A DNA stretch of 64,000 bases from 3107 sp965216225 (GTDB lineage Bacteria; Pseudomonadota; Alphaproteobacteria; Rhodobacterales; Rhodobacteraceae). The stretch is taken from positions 1 to 64,000 of the forward strand of contig CBDCFF010000029.1 of assembly GCA_965216225.1 (NCBI GenBank), given 5' to 3'. The position numbers and the translations under genes are program-made. How positions within the stretch are numbered: the stretch's first letter is position 1; each line of letters starts with the position of its first letter. The notes under the pieces are model-generated. The model was not told the DNA's origin and did no database searches. It saw nothing but the letters and a program-made list of their open reading frames with translations. Of this stretch, positions 36,272-45,281 are shown piece by piece.

Positions 36272-37077
36272 CATCGCCCCAGACCGATACCGCCCGCCTA
36301 ACCTTGGCTCTGACCGAATTGCGCTTGCCAGCCATCAAGGCGCTATGGCCGCGCTTTGCGGAACAAGCCGACAAGGAAGGCTGGCCCGCCGCTCGGATGC
36401 TCAGCACCCTGGTGGAGCATGAACTGGCTGAACGAGATCGCCGTCGTATCGAGCGACATCTCGCACAGGCACGCCTGTTGCCCGGAAAAACGATCGACAC
36501 CTTCGACTTCACAGCCGTCCCCATGCTGTCCAAGGCCCATGTCAGTGCGATCACCGCTGGCGACAGCTGGATCGGAAAGGGCGGCAACATCCTGCTGTTT
36601 GGGCCGCCAGGTGTGGGCAAATCACATCTCGGCTCAGCCATCGGGCTCGCCCTTGTCGAGCAAGGCTACCGCGTCCTATTCAGCCGCACCACCGATCTGG
36701 TCCAGAAACTCCAACAGGCCCGCCGCGATCTCGTCCTCGAAAGTGCCATTGCAAAGCTCGACAAATTCCATCTGCTGATCCTCGATGACATCACCTACGT
36801 CACCAAGGATCAGGCTGAAACCAGTGTGCTCTTCGAACTCATCAGCGCGAGATATGAACGCCGCTCAATGTTGATCACGGCCAACCAGCCCTTCGGGGAG
36901 TGGAATGCGATTTTTCCAGACCCGGCCATGACATTGGCCGCCGTCGACAGGCTCGTGCACCACGCAACCATCTTCGAGATGAATGTCGAAAGCTACCGGC
37001 GAAGAGCAGCACAAAAGGCAAAGGGGCCGGGAAGGCCTGCACAAAAAGCCACACCGGAAAACACCAAAGCTGATTGA
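36268..37077 (+). CDS. istB: IS21-family helper ATPase IstB (copy 2)
   Basis: 269 residues, AAA+ ATPase of the DnaC/IstB group. Walker A FGPPGVGKSHLG near residue 112, Walker B HLLILDDITYV near 172, sensor-1 LITANQPFGEW near 210. It loads and remodels IstA on target DNA. The ATG overlaps the istA stop by 4 bp. A basic, Pro-rich tail (AAQKAKGPGRPAQKA) may contact DNA. Confidence 0.94.
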   Translation: MTSPQTDTARLTLALTELRLPAIKALWPRFAEQADKEGWPAARMLSTLVEHELAERDRRRIERHLAQARLLPGKTIDTFDFTAVPMLSKAHVSAITAGDSWIGKGGNILLFGPPGVGKSHLGSAIGLALVEQGYRVLFSRTTDLVQKLQQARRDLVLESAIAKLDKFHLLILDDITYVTKDQAETSVLFELISARYERRSMLITANQPFGEWNAIFPDPAMTLAAVDRLVHHATIFEMNVESYRRRAAQKAKGPGRPAQKATPENTKAD

Positions 37078-37204
37078 CGCTCCGCGACAATCAAAAAACA
37101 AACCCCTTGATCGCGGCACAAAAGCCCGGCATCGTCCCAAACGTCGCGACCAAGGATTCTCATCCTGATTGACGCGCACTTCTCATCTTGATTGTCGCGC
37201 TACA

Positions 37205-37566
37205 AGGCCCGCTTCTTCAATGCAGTTGATTTGATCAACGCTTTGATCAGGGAGCAGGCCGAGGGCAATGCCGGGAAGATCATCCGGCAACTGACACCAC
37301 TGGAGTGTGTCATCATCGACGAATTGGGATACATTCCGTTCCCAAAGTCCGGGGGCGCGTTGCTGTTCCATCTGATCAGCAAGCTCTACGAGAAGACCAG
37401 CGTCATCATCACCACTAATCTGGAGTTCGGTGAATGGGGCTCGGTCTTCGGCGACGCCAAGATGACAACCGCGCTTCTGGACCGTGTCACGCATCAGTGC
37501 TCCATCATCAAAACCGGAAACACGTCCTATCGGTTCGCTCAGAGCAAAAAGACCCGAAAACAATAA
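37205..37566 (+). pseudogene. istB: IS21 IstB, C-terminal part (copy 1)
   Basis: Continues the interrupted gene as ARFFNAVDLINALIREQ. Walker B is CVIIDELGYIPF and sensor 1 VIITTNLEFGEWGSVF. It ends at TAA 37566 (SKKTRKQ). An apparent ATG-like start inside the IS21-2 end is not meaningful. Confidence 0.88.
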
Positions 37567-37580
37567 ACTCCAGCGAAAGC

Positions 37581-37630
37581 AAAGCCGGCAGACGAGATCG
37601 CTATTTGAGGGCATCTCGCCTGCCGGCTTT
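37581..37630 (+). terminator. Stem-loop downstream of istB (copy 1)
   Basis: Outer stem AAAGCCGGCA/TGCCGGCTTT with an inner stem CGAGAT/ATCTCG. It lies 15 bp after the istB stop. No long U-run follows, so termination may be partial. Confidence 0.55.
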
Positions 37631-37795
37631 GCCTCATACCAGGTGGGTCACTTTTAAACGCTGATACCGGGTCAGTTTTGAACCCTCATTGACACGCCAA
37701 AGCCAACGAAAGCCGGTATCCTCAAAAGATCAGGCTGCGGGTCATCACGGACCCGTAGCCGAGTGGTATGACTTTCGGGCGTCATACGGGGGCGA

Positions 37796-38809
37796 TCAGT
37801 GACCGCCCGGCTCGCCGAACAGGGCTTCCAGTGACGGGGCATCGAGGATGGCGTCCAGCCAGGTGTCGAGCTGCTCCAGGGAGGCCGCCGTGATCCTGTC
37901 CCGGACGGGGCGGGGCAGGGGGCCGAACCGGCGCTCCAGCAGCCGTATCAGAGACTTCGCCTCACCTTCGGCCAGCCCCTCGGCCTTGCCTCTGGCCAGC
38001 TCCTCGGCCAGCCCCTCGGCCTGCGCCTGTTTCGTCCATGTTTCCGCAACCGTTCCCATCAGGGCCTCCCATCGCTCGGGTTTCGCCGCTCGCAGCGCCT
38101 CTTCAAGCGCCGCAGGCTGCATCTCGTGTACCGCCACTATATACCGGATCACCGTGATTTCAAACCGGTCCCCGTCGGGCAGCGCCGCGAGAAGCCGTCG
38201 CAACTCTTCCACCGGCGCACCGCCCGAAAAGGCGAATTTCAGCGCCGCCAGCCCGGCCCGCAGTACGGCGTCCTCCGACAGACGCTCCGTCTCCATCCGC
38301 CCCAGGTCGTGCAGAACGTATTCCATCGCCCGCACGAACGGGCGCAATTCGTCGCTATCGTCGATGGCCTCGAAGATCGAACGCGGCGCCGTCCACGGTT
38401 CCCTGCCGTGATAGAAGACGATCGGAATGATCGGCGGCAGGGCGCGCAGCCGGTCGGCCCGGTTCTGCGCGTAACGCTCCCGGATGCGGACCTGATAGCT
38501 CAGCAACTGGAGCGGCGTGCGGGGATCGGCGGCCGACTTGTGCTCCAGAAGCGTGTAGACGAAGGCGGGCTGGCCGGTCTTCAGGCGCACCTGGAACAGC
38601 CGGTCGCTCTGGATGGTGCGCATGTCCTCGTCCACATATGTGCCGTCGAGCAACTGCGGCGGCTCATCGGAGAGCAGCGCCCGGATGTCGTCCGGGAGAT
38701 ATTCGCGGATCAGTGTGGCGCAGCGCCCCGGATCCTCGAGCAGGGCCCGGAACAGGGCGTCGTGCCGGTTCGCCAGTCGCCTCCCGCCCTTGCGCGTGTC
38801 CAGAGTCAT
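37796..38809 (-). CDS. Rpn/PD-(D/E)XK recombination-promoting nuclease family protein
   Basis: 337 residues. The N-terminal domain resembles Rpn/transposase_31 proteins (HDALFRALLEDPGRCATLIREYLP). A nuclease-like core follows with RLFQVRLKTGQPAFVYTLLEHKSA, where Glu and Lys of EHKS fit the E-x-K of PD-(D/E)XK, then IPIVFYHGREPW. The C-terminus has charged repeats (EELARGKAEGLAEGEAKS) and a DUF4351-like tail (RRFGPLPRPVRDRITAAS). Escherichia coli Rpn proteins promote RecA-independent recombination and can act as toxins. A stand-alone gene between the IS21 remains and the backbone. Confidence 0.88.
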   Translation of the reverse strand: MTLDTRKGGRRLANRHDALFRALLEDPGRCATLIREYLPDDIRALLSDEPPQLLDGTYVDEDMRTIQSDRLFQVRLKTGQPAFVYTLLEHKSAADPRTPLQLLSYQVRIRERYAQNRADRLRALPPIIPIVFYHGREPWTAPRSIFEAIDDSDELRPFVRAMEYVLHDLGRMETERLSEDAVLRAGLAALKFAFSGGAPVEELRRLLAALPDGDRFEITVIRYIVAVHEMQPAALEEALRAAKPERWEALMGTVAETWTKQAQAEGLAEELARGKAEGLAEGEAKSLIRLLERRFGPLPRPVRDRITAASLEQLDTWLDAILDAPSLEALFGEPGGH

Positions 38810-38919
38810 GCCGCTGTCCCTTCCATTCCCGGCTCCTTACAGGGCCTGGCCGGTCGCGGCAACGGGGGGCGTCGCGCCGCCCGCCCGGTGCGGATTCCGG
38901 ACGTTGTCTCTTCGAGAGC

Positions 38920-38971
38920 GGGAGTTTTCTTCCTGTCGGGGTGTCATTGATCGAGAACGAAAGGAGCACAC
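38920..38971 (+). promoter_or_regulatory. Backbone-type 5' leader (variant a)
   Basis: Contains TTTTCTTCCTGTCGGGGTGTC followed by GATCGAGAACGAAAGGAG and an ATG at 38972. The core CTTCCTGTCGG matches the leaders at 49605, 50081 and 53241, although the GATCCC/GGGATC hairpin is not kept here. Confidence 0.5.
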
Positions 38972-39184
38972 GATGACAAGCAGGACAAGAACCCCGACCG
39001 GCGCCGGGACCGAACCGGCGGCGCAGGGCGAAGTCCCGAAGATCGACTGGACGGCGCTGCGGGCGAAATGGGAAGCGGAGCGCGCCGCAGCGCGTGAGGC
39101 GCGCAAGGTGGAGCGCGCAGAACTGCTGGCGCTCCGTGACCGTTCGGTGAAGGAGCCCTGGCGTACTACCGGTCGTCCCGGTTA
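38972..39184 (+). pseudogene. Small charged protein, 3' end cut by IS66 relic
   Basis: ATG 38972 with AAAGGAG upstream (MTSRTRTPTGAGTEPAAQ). About 70 native residues, rich in Arg, Glu and Ala, with a probable helix (WTALRAKWEAERAAAREARKVERAELLALRD). The frame runs into the IS66 boundary near 39180. No known family recognised. Its leader and composition match the plasmid backbone genes far to the right, suggesting it was once contiguous with them. Confidence 0.55.
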
Positions 39185-40340
39185 CGCTGCTGATGCAGCG
39201 TAACGCCAGGGCATCAACTCGTCCAGCCGAGTGATCTTGTGATCCGCGATGCGGGCGAGGACCCATGTGAGCCAGGCTTGTGGATCGACTTTATCAAGCT
39301 TTGCCGTTTCGATCAGGGTGTAGGCGATGGCCATGGCTTTGCCACCGCCCTCGGAACCGGCGAACATCCAATTTTTGCGACCTATGGCGACAGGTTTTAT
39401 GGCGCGTTCGGCGATGTTGTTGTCCGCTTCCAGAAAGCCATGGTTCAAATAACCGCGTGCCTTTGGCAAACGACCAAGGGCATAACGGATCGCTTGGGCC
39501 AGAGGCGACTTGCCAGATATATTTGGCAACTGCGCGTGTAACCAGGTCTCAAGTTCATCGAAGATCGGTTTTGCCTTTTCCTGACGGATGGCAACGCGCT
39601 CTTCAGACGGTTTGCCACGCGCCTCTTTCTCGACGGCATAGAGTTCCGCGGTCCGGCGGAGGGCTTCTTCGGCAATCGATGAGCCTTGCGCGGCAAAGAT
39701 GTCTACAAACTTGCGTCTGACGTGCGCCAAACAAGCCATCTCCTGGGCCTTGTCCTCACCGAATACCCCGTTGAAGCCGGAATACCCGTCCGCATGGACC
39801 CAGCCTTTGTAGCCGGAGAGATGTGAGACGGGATGTTCGCCCTTGCGATCAATCGTGAACTGATACCACGCGCAGGGCGGTGATGATCCAGACCATGGTC
39901 GTTCATCGCGAACACAGGTCCGGACACGGGCGGTCCTGGTCTTCTTGTTGCCGGGGGCCTGCATTTTAACAGGCGTATCATCAGCGAAGATGGCCGCGCC
40001 TCGGCGGACCATTCGGCCAATGGTGTCAGCCAGAGGTTCCAGAAGCGCGGTGGAGCCGCCAACCCAATTGGTCAGAGTTGATCGATCAAGATCAACGCCT
40101 TCACGGGCGTATATTTGCGACTGACGGTAGAGCGGCAGGTGGTCCGCGTATTTGCTGACCAACACGTGCGCCAGCAGCCCCGGTCCCGGGCGGCCACGTT
40201 CGATCGGGCGCGATGGCAGCGGCGATTGGACAATGGCCTCGCAACAGGAACAGGCCATACGCGGACGCACGATCCGGTTCACGACAAAACGCCCCGGTTT
40301 GTATTCCAACTCCTCGGTCACGTCCTCACCGAGCCTCTTC
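39182..40340 (-). pseudogene. tnpC: IS66 TnpC transposase, N-terminus cut by IS256 copy 3
   Basis: About 386 residues from LGEDVTEELEYKPGRFVVNRI to YAASAA. The catalytic region is present: AAIFADDTPVKMQAPG (Asp), GWVHADGYSGFNGVFG (Asp) and EADNNIAERAIKPVAIGR (Glu). The N-terminal coiled and zinc-binding region is replaced by IS256 sequence at 40341. No IS66 terminus follows the stop, so the right end is lost too. Confidence 0.88.
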
Positions 40341-41267
40341 GAGCTATGCCCGAAAGTTGGTGATGGTGTGATCATGCGGCGTTTTGAATTTGCTTGATCC
40401 CGTCTGTGAACTCAACCCCTTCAATGATCTCTGGCATGCGGTTGGCGCCGTCGAGCTTTCGCCATTTTCCTTGCGCTGACATCATCAGCTTGAATGCCAT
40501 GGCCAACCCGGTCTTGCGGCTCAGGCAGCCTTTGGTTTTGCCGGTGCGGTGGCGGACGGTGGCGAAGGTGCTCTCGATCGGGTTCGTGGTTCGGATGTGC
40601 TTCCAGTGCTCAGCAGGGAAGCCGTAGAAGGAGAGCAGCACAGCCCGGTCTTTGGTCAGTTTCCCAACCGCCTTGTCATATTTCGCGCCACAGGTTTCCA
40701 CGAAGAAATCGAAGGCGGCCCCGGCTTCGGTCTTCGTTTCCGCCTGCCAGATATCATGCAGGTGGCCCTTGGCTTTGGCCTGCACCGATTTGGGCATGGC
40801 GTTGAGAACGTTTCCGGTCTTGTGAACCCAACACCGTTGTTCCCGGGTGCTGCCGAAGACTTCGCGCAGCGCCGCCCAGAACCCCAAGGCACCGTCGCCA
40901 ATGGCCAGATCGGGGGCGTGGGACAGCCCGCGACGCTTGAGATCGAGCAGCAACTCGCGCCAACTCTGCGTGCTTTCACGGTAGCCGTCGGTGAGCCCCA
41001 GAACCTCCTTGCGGCCCCACTCATCCGCGCCGATCAGCACCAGAACGCATTGTTTCTGCTCTTCCATACGCGGTTGGAAATAGACACCATCGGCCCAGAC
41101 ATAGACGAAACGCCGGGCGCTGAGATCGCGGCGCTGCCAGCGTTCATACTCCGCCCCCCAGTCCGCTTTCAATCGCGAGATGGTGCTCGATGAAAGCCCT
41201 GCCGCGTTCGGCCCCAACAGCGCCCCAAGAGCCTCCTGAAAGTCGCCCGTGGAAATGCCCTTGTCTC
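40341..41267 (-). mobile_element. IS256-family element, copy 3, truncated
   Basis: Left terminus GAGCTATGCCCGAAAGTTGG at 40341. Sequence matches copies 1 and 2 up to ...GAAATGCCCTTG at 41264, the same nucleotide at which IS110 interrupts copy 2. Beyond that the sequence is cas6. The N-terminal part and the other terminus are missing. Confidence 0.88.
40372..41267 (-). pseudogene. IS256-family transposase, C-terminal part (copy 3)
   Basis: From GISTGDFQEALGALL to GIKQIQNAA, with the catalytic segments WADGVYF, IGDGALGFW and TTNPIESTF intact. The open frame extends upstream into cas6 DNA by chance. Lacks about 120 N-terminal residues. Confidence 0.88.
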
Positions 41268-41622
41268 TCGCGGAAAGCCCGTGGACCATCGCATGTTGCG
41301 GCCACGGGATATGGCGATGCCGGTTTTCCGGCGCCTGAGCCTTCTTGTGCGGTTCTTCGGAAACCCGGAAAACATGCCGGACCATCCCGACATGAAGGAT
41401 CGGGCCGGTCTGCTGCGCTTCTCGGGCTGCGATTTGACCTGGAGACAGCTGCGACGGCATTCATCCCGACAGTCCGCAACCCAGTCGGTTTCCGGGCTTG
41501 TCGGAGCAGTCGGTCTCGATTTTTCGAATGCCCCGGAATGGGGGCCGGTGCTCTCCTGGGCGCCGATCATTCATATCGGGAAAGGAACTTCCATGGGGCT
41601 GGGAAGGGTGGATGCTGCATGA
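41268..41622 (+). pseudogene. cas6: cas6, C-terminal part of the CRISPR RNA-processing endoribonuclease
   Basis: About 118 residues in frame from the IS256 border to TGA 41622. It contains a helical segment typical of type III Cas6 (VFRRLSLLVRFFGN) and the motif RRHSSRQSATQSVSGLVG. The C-terminal RAMP glycine-rich loop is APIIHIGKGTSMGLGRVD. Cas6 cuts the CRISPR transcript within its repeats. The N-terminal RAMP domain is gone, so processing activity is unlikely. Its stop overlaps the cas10 ATG. Confidence 0.8.
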
Positions 41623-44174
41623 CGAAGAACCGCGCCGGCCTTCCTGCCGTCCATGACGTGACGATCCATGACGTGACGATCGGTGCCCTTCTGCACGATA
41701 TAGGCAAGCTGATGCAACGCGGGTCCGATCAACCATTGACCGGAAAACAGTTGGACAGGGCGTCAGATATCCTGCCGGTCTACAAAGGCAGGCACAGCCA
41801 TTGGCATGCACTCTGGACCGATGCTTTCTTCGACTGGACTGAAGGGCAAGAACTGCTCTGGCCGAAAGGCGTCGATCGGCACTGGGTGCGGGATCTGGCT
41901 GTTTATCACCATCGCCCGCTTCAGGCCCACCCGGATGCACCGGGTCGGATCCCGACCGAACTGGTGACGGTCGCAGACCGGCTGGCATCGGGTTTCGAGC
42001 GCAAGGCCCGGGACGAGGAGGAGGAATTGAGTGAAGAGGGGCGAAACGCTTTCAGGCGCAGACCCCTGAAAGCCATCATGCCCTCCCTGAGGATTAACGG
42101 ACTGACAGAGGGGCTGGCTGGACATCATCTGCCCGGAATCCTGGATGCGGACGGATTGATGCCCCAACCAGAGCTTGAAAGCCGGGAGATTGGTGACAGG
42201 ACAATCTGCAACCATGCCAGGGTCTGGAGGAAATTCCAGAATGGATGGAAAAAACTCGTCGGAATTTCAAACCTGGCTCCAGACCAGTTCGAAGAGGGGA
42301 TCGTCAGCCTCATGGAAAGGTGGCTCTGGGCTGTCCCGTCATCCACCATTGATGAGCCCGATGTCTCGCTGTTCGACCATTCCCGCGTCGTGGCCGCTTT
42401 CGCCGCCGCCCTGTTCCATCATCACACAGCCCATGGGGACCTCACATCGTCCGAGGCTCTGAATGACAGGATGCGCCCGAAATTCCGCTTTCTCGTCGGG
42501 GATCTGTCAGGGCTGCAATCCACACTCTTCCGGTTCTCGCGGGAACGGATACGCGGGCTGAATCGCATTCTCAGGGGCCGTTCGCTCCGGTTTGAGTTGA
42601 TCGCCGATGCCGGAACACGGCAGGCGCTCCAGGCATTTGACATGCCCTGGTCCGCTGCCCTTCAGACTGCAGGCGGACGTTTCCTCCTCCTGCTTCCCGA
42701 CCTGGGGGAAGATGAGATGAAATCCCGGACAGACAGGTTGCGGGACAGTTTCGATAAATGGCTGGCACGGAATTACACCGGCGATCTGGGGCTGGGGCTG
42801 GCACTGTCCGAACCATTCGCTGCCCATGATCTGGTCAAGGCCACCGATGAAGATGACAGCGCCGCTTCGGTGAAACGCGCCGGAAAAGTTCGCGATGATC
42901 TCGCGGTGACGGTGGAGACGGCCAAGCTCCAACAGTTACGGCATCCGGCGGAGCAGGCGGTTCTGTCTCTCGATTACCCGCATGGCGTCTGCGGTGCCTG
43001 CGGCATACGCCCGGCCAAACGGCCCGAAACCGAAGCCCCGGAAAATGATCCCGTCGCAGGGTATTGCCAAACATGCCAGGCTGAGGAAAAACTGGGAAGG
43101 CACTATCCGAAAGCGCGTATGGTTATCATCGAAAAGGACAGTGACGGAGACGAGATATTCAATCTTGAATACAGGTTACACAAAGATGAACATCCGGGCG
43201 GGAAAGGCTGGCGGCTCCGCGAGGCAGAGAACGGCCCTGCCGCGTACCGCCCCGGATACTGCTACGTTCCCCGATTTTCCGAAGCGGAGGTCGCAAAGTA
43301 CCAGAAGCTTGAAGATCATTCCGGTATCAAGGCTGACGACATCAAGACGTTCGAGGCGCTGGCAGGGGAATCCTCCCGGGAAAGTGACGGATCACGTCAG
43401 GGCCGGGAAATGCTGGCGGTGCTCAAGGCGGACGTGGACCGGTTGGGAAAACTGTTTGCCACGGGGATCGGCGAACGCTGGAGTCTTGCCCGCGCCGCAA
43501 CCCTGTCGCGCATGATCGACGGGTATTTCTCGATCCGCCTGCCCCATGTCCTGCACCGGGAATTTCCGAACATCTACACGGTCTATGCTGGCGGTGATGA
43601 CCTTCTTCTGCTGGGGCCATGGCCGGACATCTTCGCTTTCGCCGCCAGGCTTGGGGATGATTTTTCCCGGTTCAGCCTTGAAAACCCTTCCGTCACGCTT
43701 TCAGCAGGAATCGCGCTTTTCAATGTGAAAGCCCCGGTCTCAACGGCGGCGCGTGAGGCCGAGGCGCGCCTGTCGGAGGTCAAGGACAAAGGGCGCAACG
43801 GGATTTCGGTGATCGAAAAGAATCCGATGCCCTGGGATACCTATCGCCGGGCTCTCGGACATGCGGGCAAGTTGGACGGGTTTCTTCAGGATGAAACGCT
43901 TTCGACAGCGGCCCTTTACAGGTTTCTGACTCTTTCGGATTCTGCGGCGAGGGTTGCGGAAGACAACGCCCGGACAGAAGACTATGCCTGGAAGGCAAGG
44001 CTGGGCTATACGCTCGCGCGTAACCTGCCGGATCATTCCGGCAGCGAACGTCGGAAAGCGGCATTTGACCTCGTCATCCGGCTGTTCGGGCTTGATCGCG
44101 GGCTGGAAGGGGTTCGGACAGGCGCCGTTGGCGCACGGCTTGCGCTCTCACATGCGATTTACAGGAACCGATGA
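41619..44174 (+). CDS. csm1: Cas10/Csm1, type III-A CRISPR effector large subunit
   Basis: 851 residues from ATG 41619, overlapping the cas6 stop. The upstream open frame is not native. Domains in order: HD nuclease with LLHDIGKLMQRG (His26, Asp27) and VYHHRP; first palm/cyclase-like region; zinc-binding CGACGIRP ... YCQTCQ around residues 455-490; second palm with YAGGDDLLLLGPW, GGDD at residues 658-661; helical D4 at the C-terminus. The HD domain degrades single-stranded DNA and GGDD makes cyclic oligoadenylate when target RNA is bound. Both sites look intact. Followed by csm2 with a 4-bp overlap. Function is doubtful because later subunits are lost. Confidence 0.95.
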   Translation: MTKNRAGLPAVHDVTIHDVTIGALLHDIGKLMQRGSDQPLTGKQLDRASDILPVYKGRHSHWHALWTDAFFDWTEGQELLWPKGVDRHWVRDLAVYHHRPLQAHPDAPGRIPTELVTVADRLASGFERKARDEEEELSEEGRNAFRRRPLKAIMPSLRINGLTEGLAGHHLPGILDADGLMPQPELESREIGDRTICNHARVWRKFQNGWKKLVGISNLAPDQFEEGIVSLMERWLWAVPSSTIDEPDVSLFDHSRVVAAFAAALFHHHTAHGDLTSSEALNDRMRPKFRFLVGDLSGLQSTLFRFSRERIRGLNRILRGRSLRFELIADAGTRQALQAFDMPWSAALQTAGGRFLLLLPDLGEDEMKSRTDRLRDSFDKWLARNYTGDLGLGLALSEPFAAHDLVKATDEDDSAASVKRAGKVRDDLAVTVETAKLQQLRHPAEQAVLSLDYPHGVCGACGIRPAKRPETEAPENDPVAGYCQTCQAEEKLGRHYPKARMVIIEKDSDGDEIFNLEYRLHKDEHPGGKGWRLREAENGPAAYRPGYCYVPRFSEAEVAKYQKLEDHSGIKADDIKTFEALAGESSRESDGSRQGREMLAVLKADVDRLGKLFATGIGERWSLARAATLSRMIDGYFSIRLPHVLHREFPNIYTVYAGGDDLLLLGPWPDIFAFAARLGDDFSRFSLENPSVTLSAGIALFNVKAPVSTAAREAEARLSEVKDKGRNGISVIEKNPMPWDTYRRALGHAGKLDGFLQDETLSTAALYRFLTLSDSAARVAEDNARTEDYAWKARLGYTLARNLPDHSGSERRKAAFDLVIRLFGLDRGLEGVRTGAVGARLALSHAIYRNR

Positions 44175-44629
44175 CACAGGCGGGGCATTCGATGACAAAC
44201 CGAAACCGAAACCGGGAACCGGCCTCCGGGCAAACGCAACGACCCGAAAGCTATACAGTACAGTCGGAAAAGGGTCCGGAACTCCGCCCGGAACTGGTTG
44301 ATGCGGAAGCCCGGAACGAAGCGACGCTCTGGTGCTACAAAGGGGTGAACAAAACCCAATTGCGCCGGTTTTACGGGGAAGCCATGTCAGAGCGCCGCAG
44401 GATGCAGAGCGACAATCAGGCAAAGGTGACGATGGCGCTCCTGAAGGCCAAGGCGCACTATGCGGGGGCGAGGGATCGTAAGAACAAGGTTCTTGCCGAT
44501 TTCTTCGGTCATCATGCGGGGCTTGTCTCGACGAAAGGGGATTTCATGTGCTTCATGCAGCATTTCGAGGCCGCCGTCGCCTATCACAGGTTCTTTGAAG
44601 AGAAAGGGACGAACTCCGATGACCGATGA
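44171..44629 (+). CDS. csm2: Csm2, small subunit of the type III-A complex
   Basis: 152 residues, starting at ATG 44171 overlapping the csm1 stop (an internal ATG at 44192 is possible). A hydrophilic N-terminal tail is followed by an all-helical domain: YKGVNKTQLRRFYGEAMSERRR, MALLKAKAHYAGARDRKN and a final FMQHFEAAVAYHRFFEEKG. Csm2 lines the crRNA-target duplex in the complex. The gene order csm1-csm2-csm3 defines subtype III-A. Appears complete. Confidence 0.9.
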   Translation: MTQAGHSMTNRNRNREPASGQTQRPESYTVQSEKGPELRPELVDAEARNEATLWCYKGVNKTQLRRFYGEAMSERRRMQSDNQAKVTMALLKAKAHYAGARDRKNKVLADFFGHHAGLVSTKGDFMCFMQHFEAAVAYHRFFEEKGTNSDDR

Positions 44630-44844
44630 AAGAGTATCCCTGACCTGTCTTGGGCAAGTCATTCTGACCGCGCGTCTTGAAGTTCTGACCGGCCTCCATA
44701 TTGGCGCCGGCAAGGATGTGATCTCGATCGGCGGGATCGACAGTCCCGTGGTCAAGACGCCGGACGGCAAGCCATATGTGCCGGGATCGAGCCTCAAGGG
44801 AAAACTCCGCTTCCTTCTGGAATGGGCCTTTGGCAAGATTGATG
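44619..44844 (+). pseudogene. csm3: csm3, 5' fragment cut by IS66-A
   Basis: ATG 44619 (overlapping the csm2 end), about 75 native residues. RAMP backbone subunit with LTGLHIGAGKDVISIGGIDSPVVK, including the target-RNA-cleaving Asp in GGIDSPV, and GKPYVPGSSLKGKLRFLLEWAFG. Native sequence stops at 44844, where the IS66 terminus begins. A few foreign codons follow to 44909. csm4, csm5 and any cyclic-oligoadenylate effector are absent from the window. Confidence 0.92.
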
Positions 44845-44930
44845 GTAAGCGTCTGGTCTGGCTGCCCTGCCTGAGGCCGCAGATGTCAGATAGTGTCCAT
44901 GATCGTTAATGGACATTATCGAGGTCAGAT

Positions 44931-45281
44931 GTGGGCAGGAAGAAGCGCCGGAACTGGAGCAATAACGAGAAGCGGATGATCTGTGCGCAAACGCGGGTTC
45001 CGGGGATTTCGGTTAGTCAGGTTGCGCGGCGGTATGATGTGAATGCCAATCTCGTGTTTACGTGGCTGAGGGATGGGCGGTTTTCGCCTGATGGCGATAC
45101 ACAGAAGCAGGTTTTCTTTCTGCCGGTCGAGATAATTTCGGATGTGCGGCATGAAGCCGCGCCGCCGGTTGTGGCATGCGGCAGGATTGGGTTTGATCTT
45201 GTTTGCGGGCACCGGCTTTGTGTCAGCGGGACTTACGATCCCGATGCCCTTGCCGGCCTGATCCGTGGCTTGTCCGGATGA
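44931..45281 (+). CDS. tnpA: IS66 TnpA, helix-turn-helix accessory protein
   Basis: 116 residues from GTG 44931 (MGRKKRRNWSNNEKRMI). The helix-turn-helix ISVSQVARRYDVNANLVFTWLRD near residues 30-52 probably recognises IS ends. The stop overlaps the tnpB start by 4 bp. Accessory protein needed for efficient IS66 transposition. Confidence 0.9.
   Translation: MGRKKRRNWSNNEKRMICAQTRVPGISVSQVARRYDVNANLVFTWLRDGRFSPDGDTQKQVFFLPVEIISDVRHEAAPPVVACGRIGFDLVCGHRLCVSGTYDPDALAGLIRGLSG

Larger units (their letters stand above)
34567..37204 (+). mobile_element. IS21-family element, copy 2, apparently complete
   Basis: 2,638 bp, beginning TGCTGCGCGACAA and ending with the matching complement TTGTCGCGCTACA. 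Each end has two internal repeats of the CGTCAATCAGGATGAGAA kind. It is flanked by the 6-bp duplication AGGCCC (34561-34566, 37205-37210). Intact istA and istB. Inserted in istB of IS21 copy 1. Confidence 0.93.
33495..37700 (+). mobile_element. IS21-family element, copy 1, left part lost, interrupted by IS21 copy 2
   Basis: Contains the 3' half of istA, then istB split by IS21 copy 2. The right-end region has repeated GGTCA/GTTTTGAA-type motifs near 37646-37685. The left end is missing because IS481 sits at the break. The approximate right boundary is near 37700. Confidence 0.8.

Noticed and set aside
38126..38950. 274-residue plus-strand frame opposite the Rpn-type gene
   Set aside because: Antisense shadow without domain features.
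41190..41618. 143-codon upstream extension of the cas10 frame
   Set aside because: It overlaps IS256 and cas6 DNA in another frame. The ATG at 41619 overlaps the cas6 stop and starts the conserved protein.
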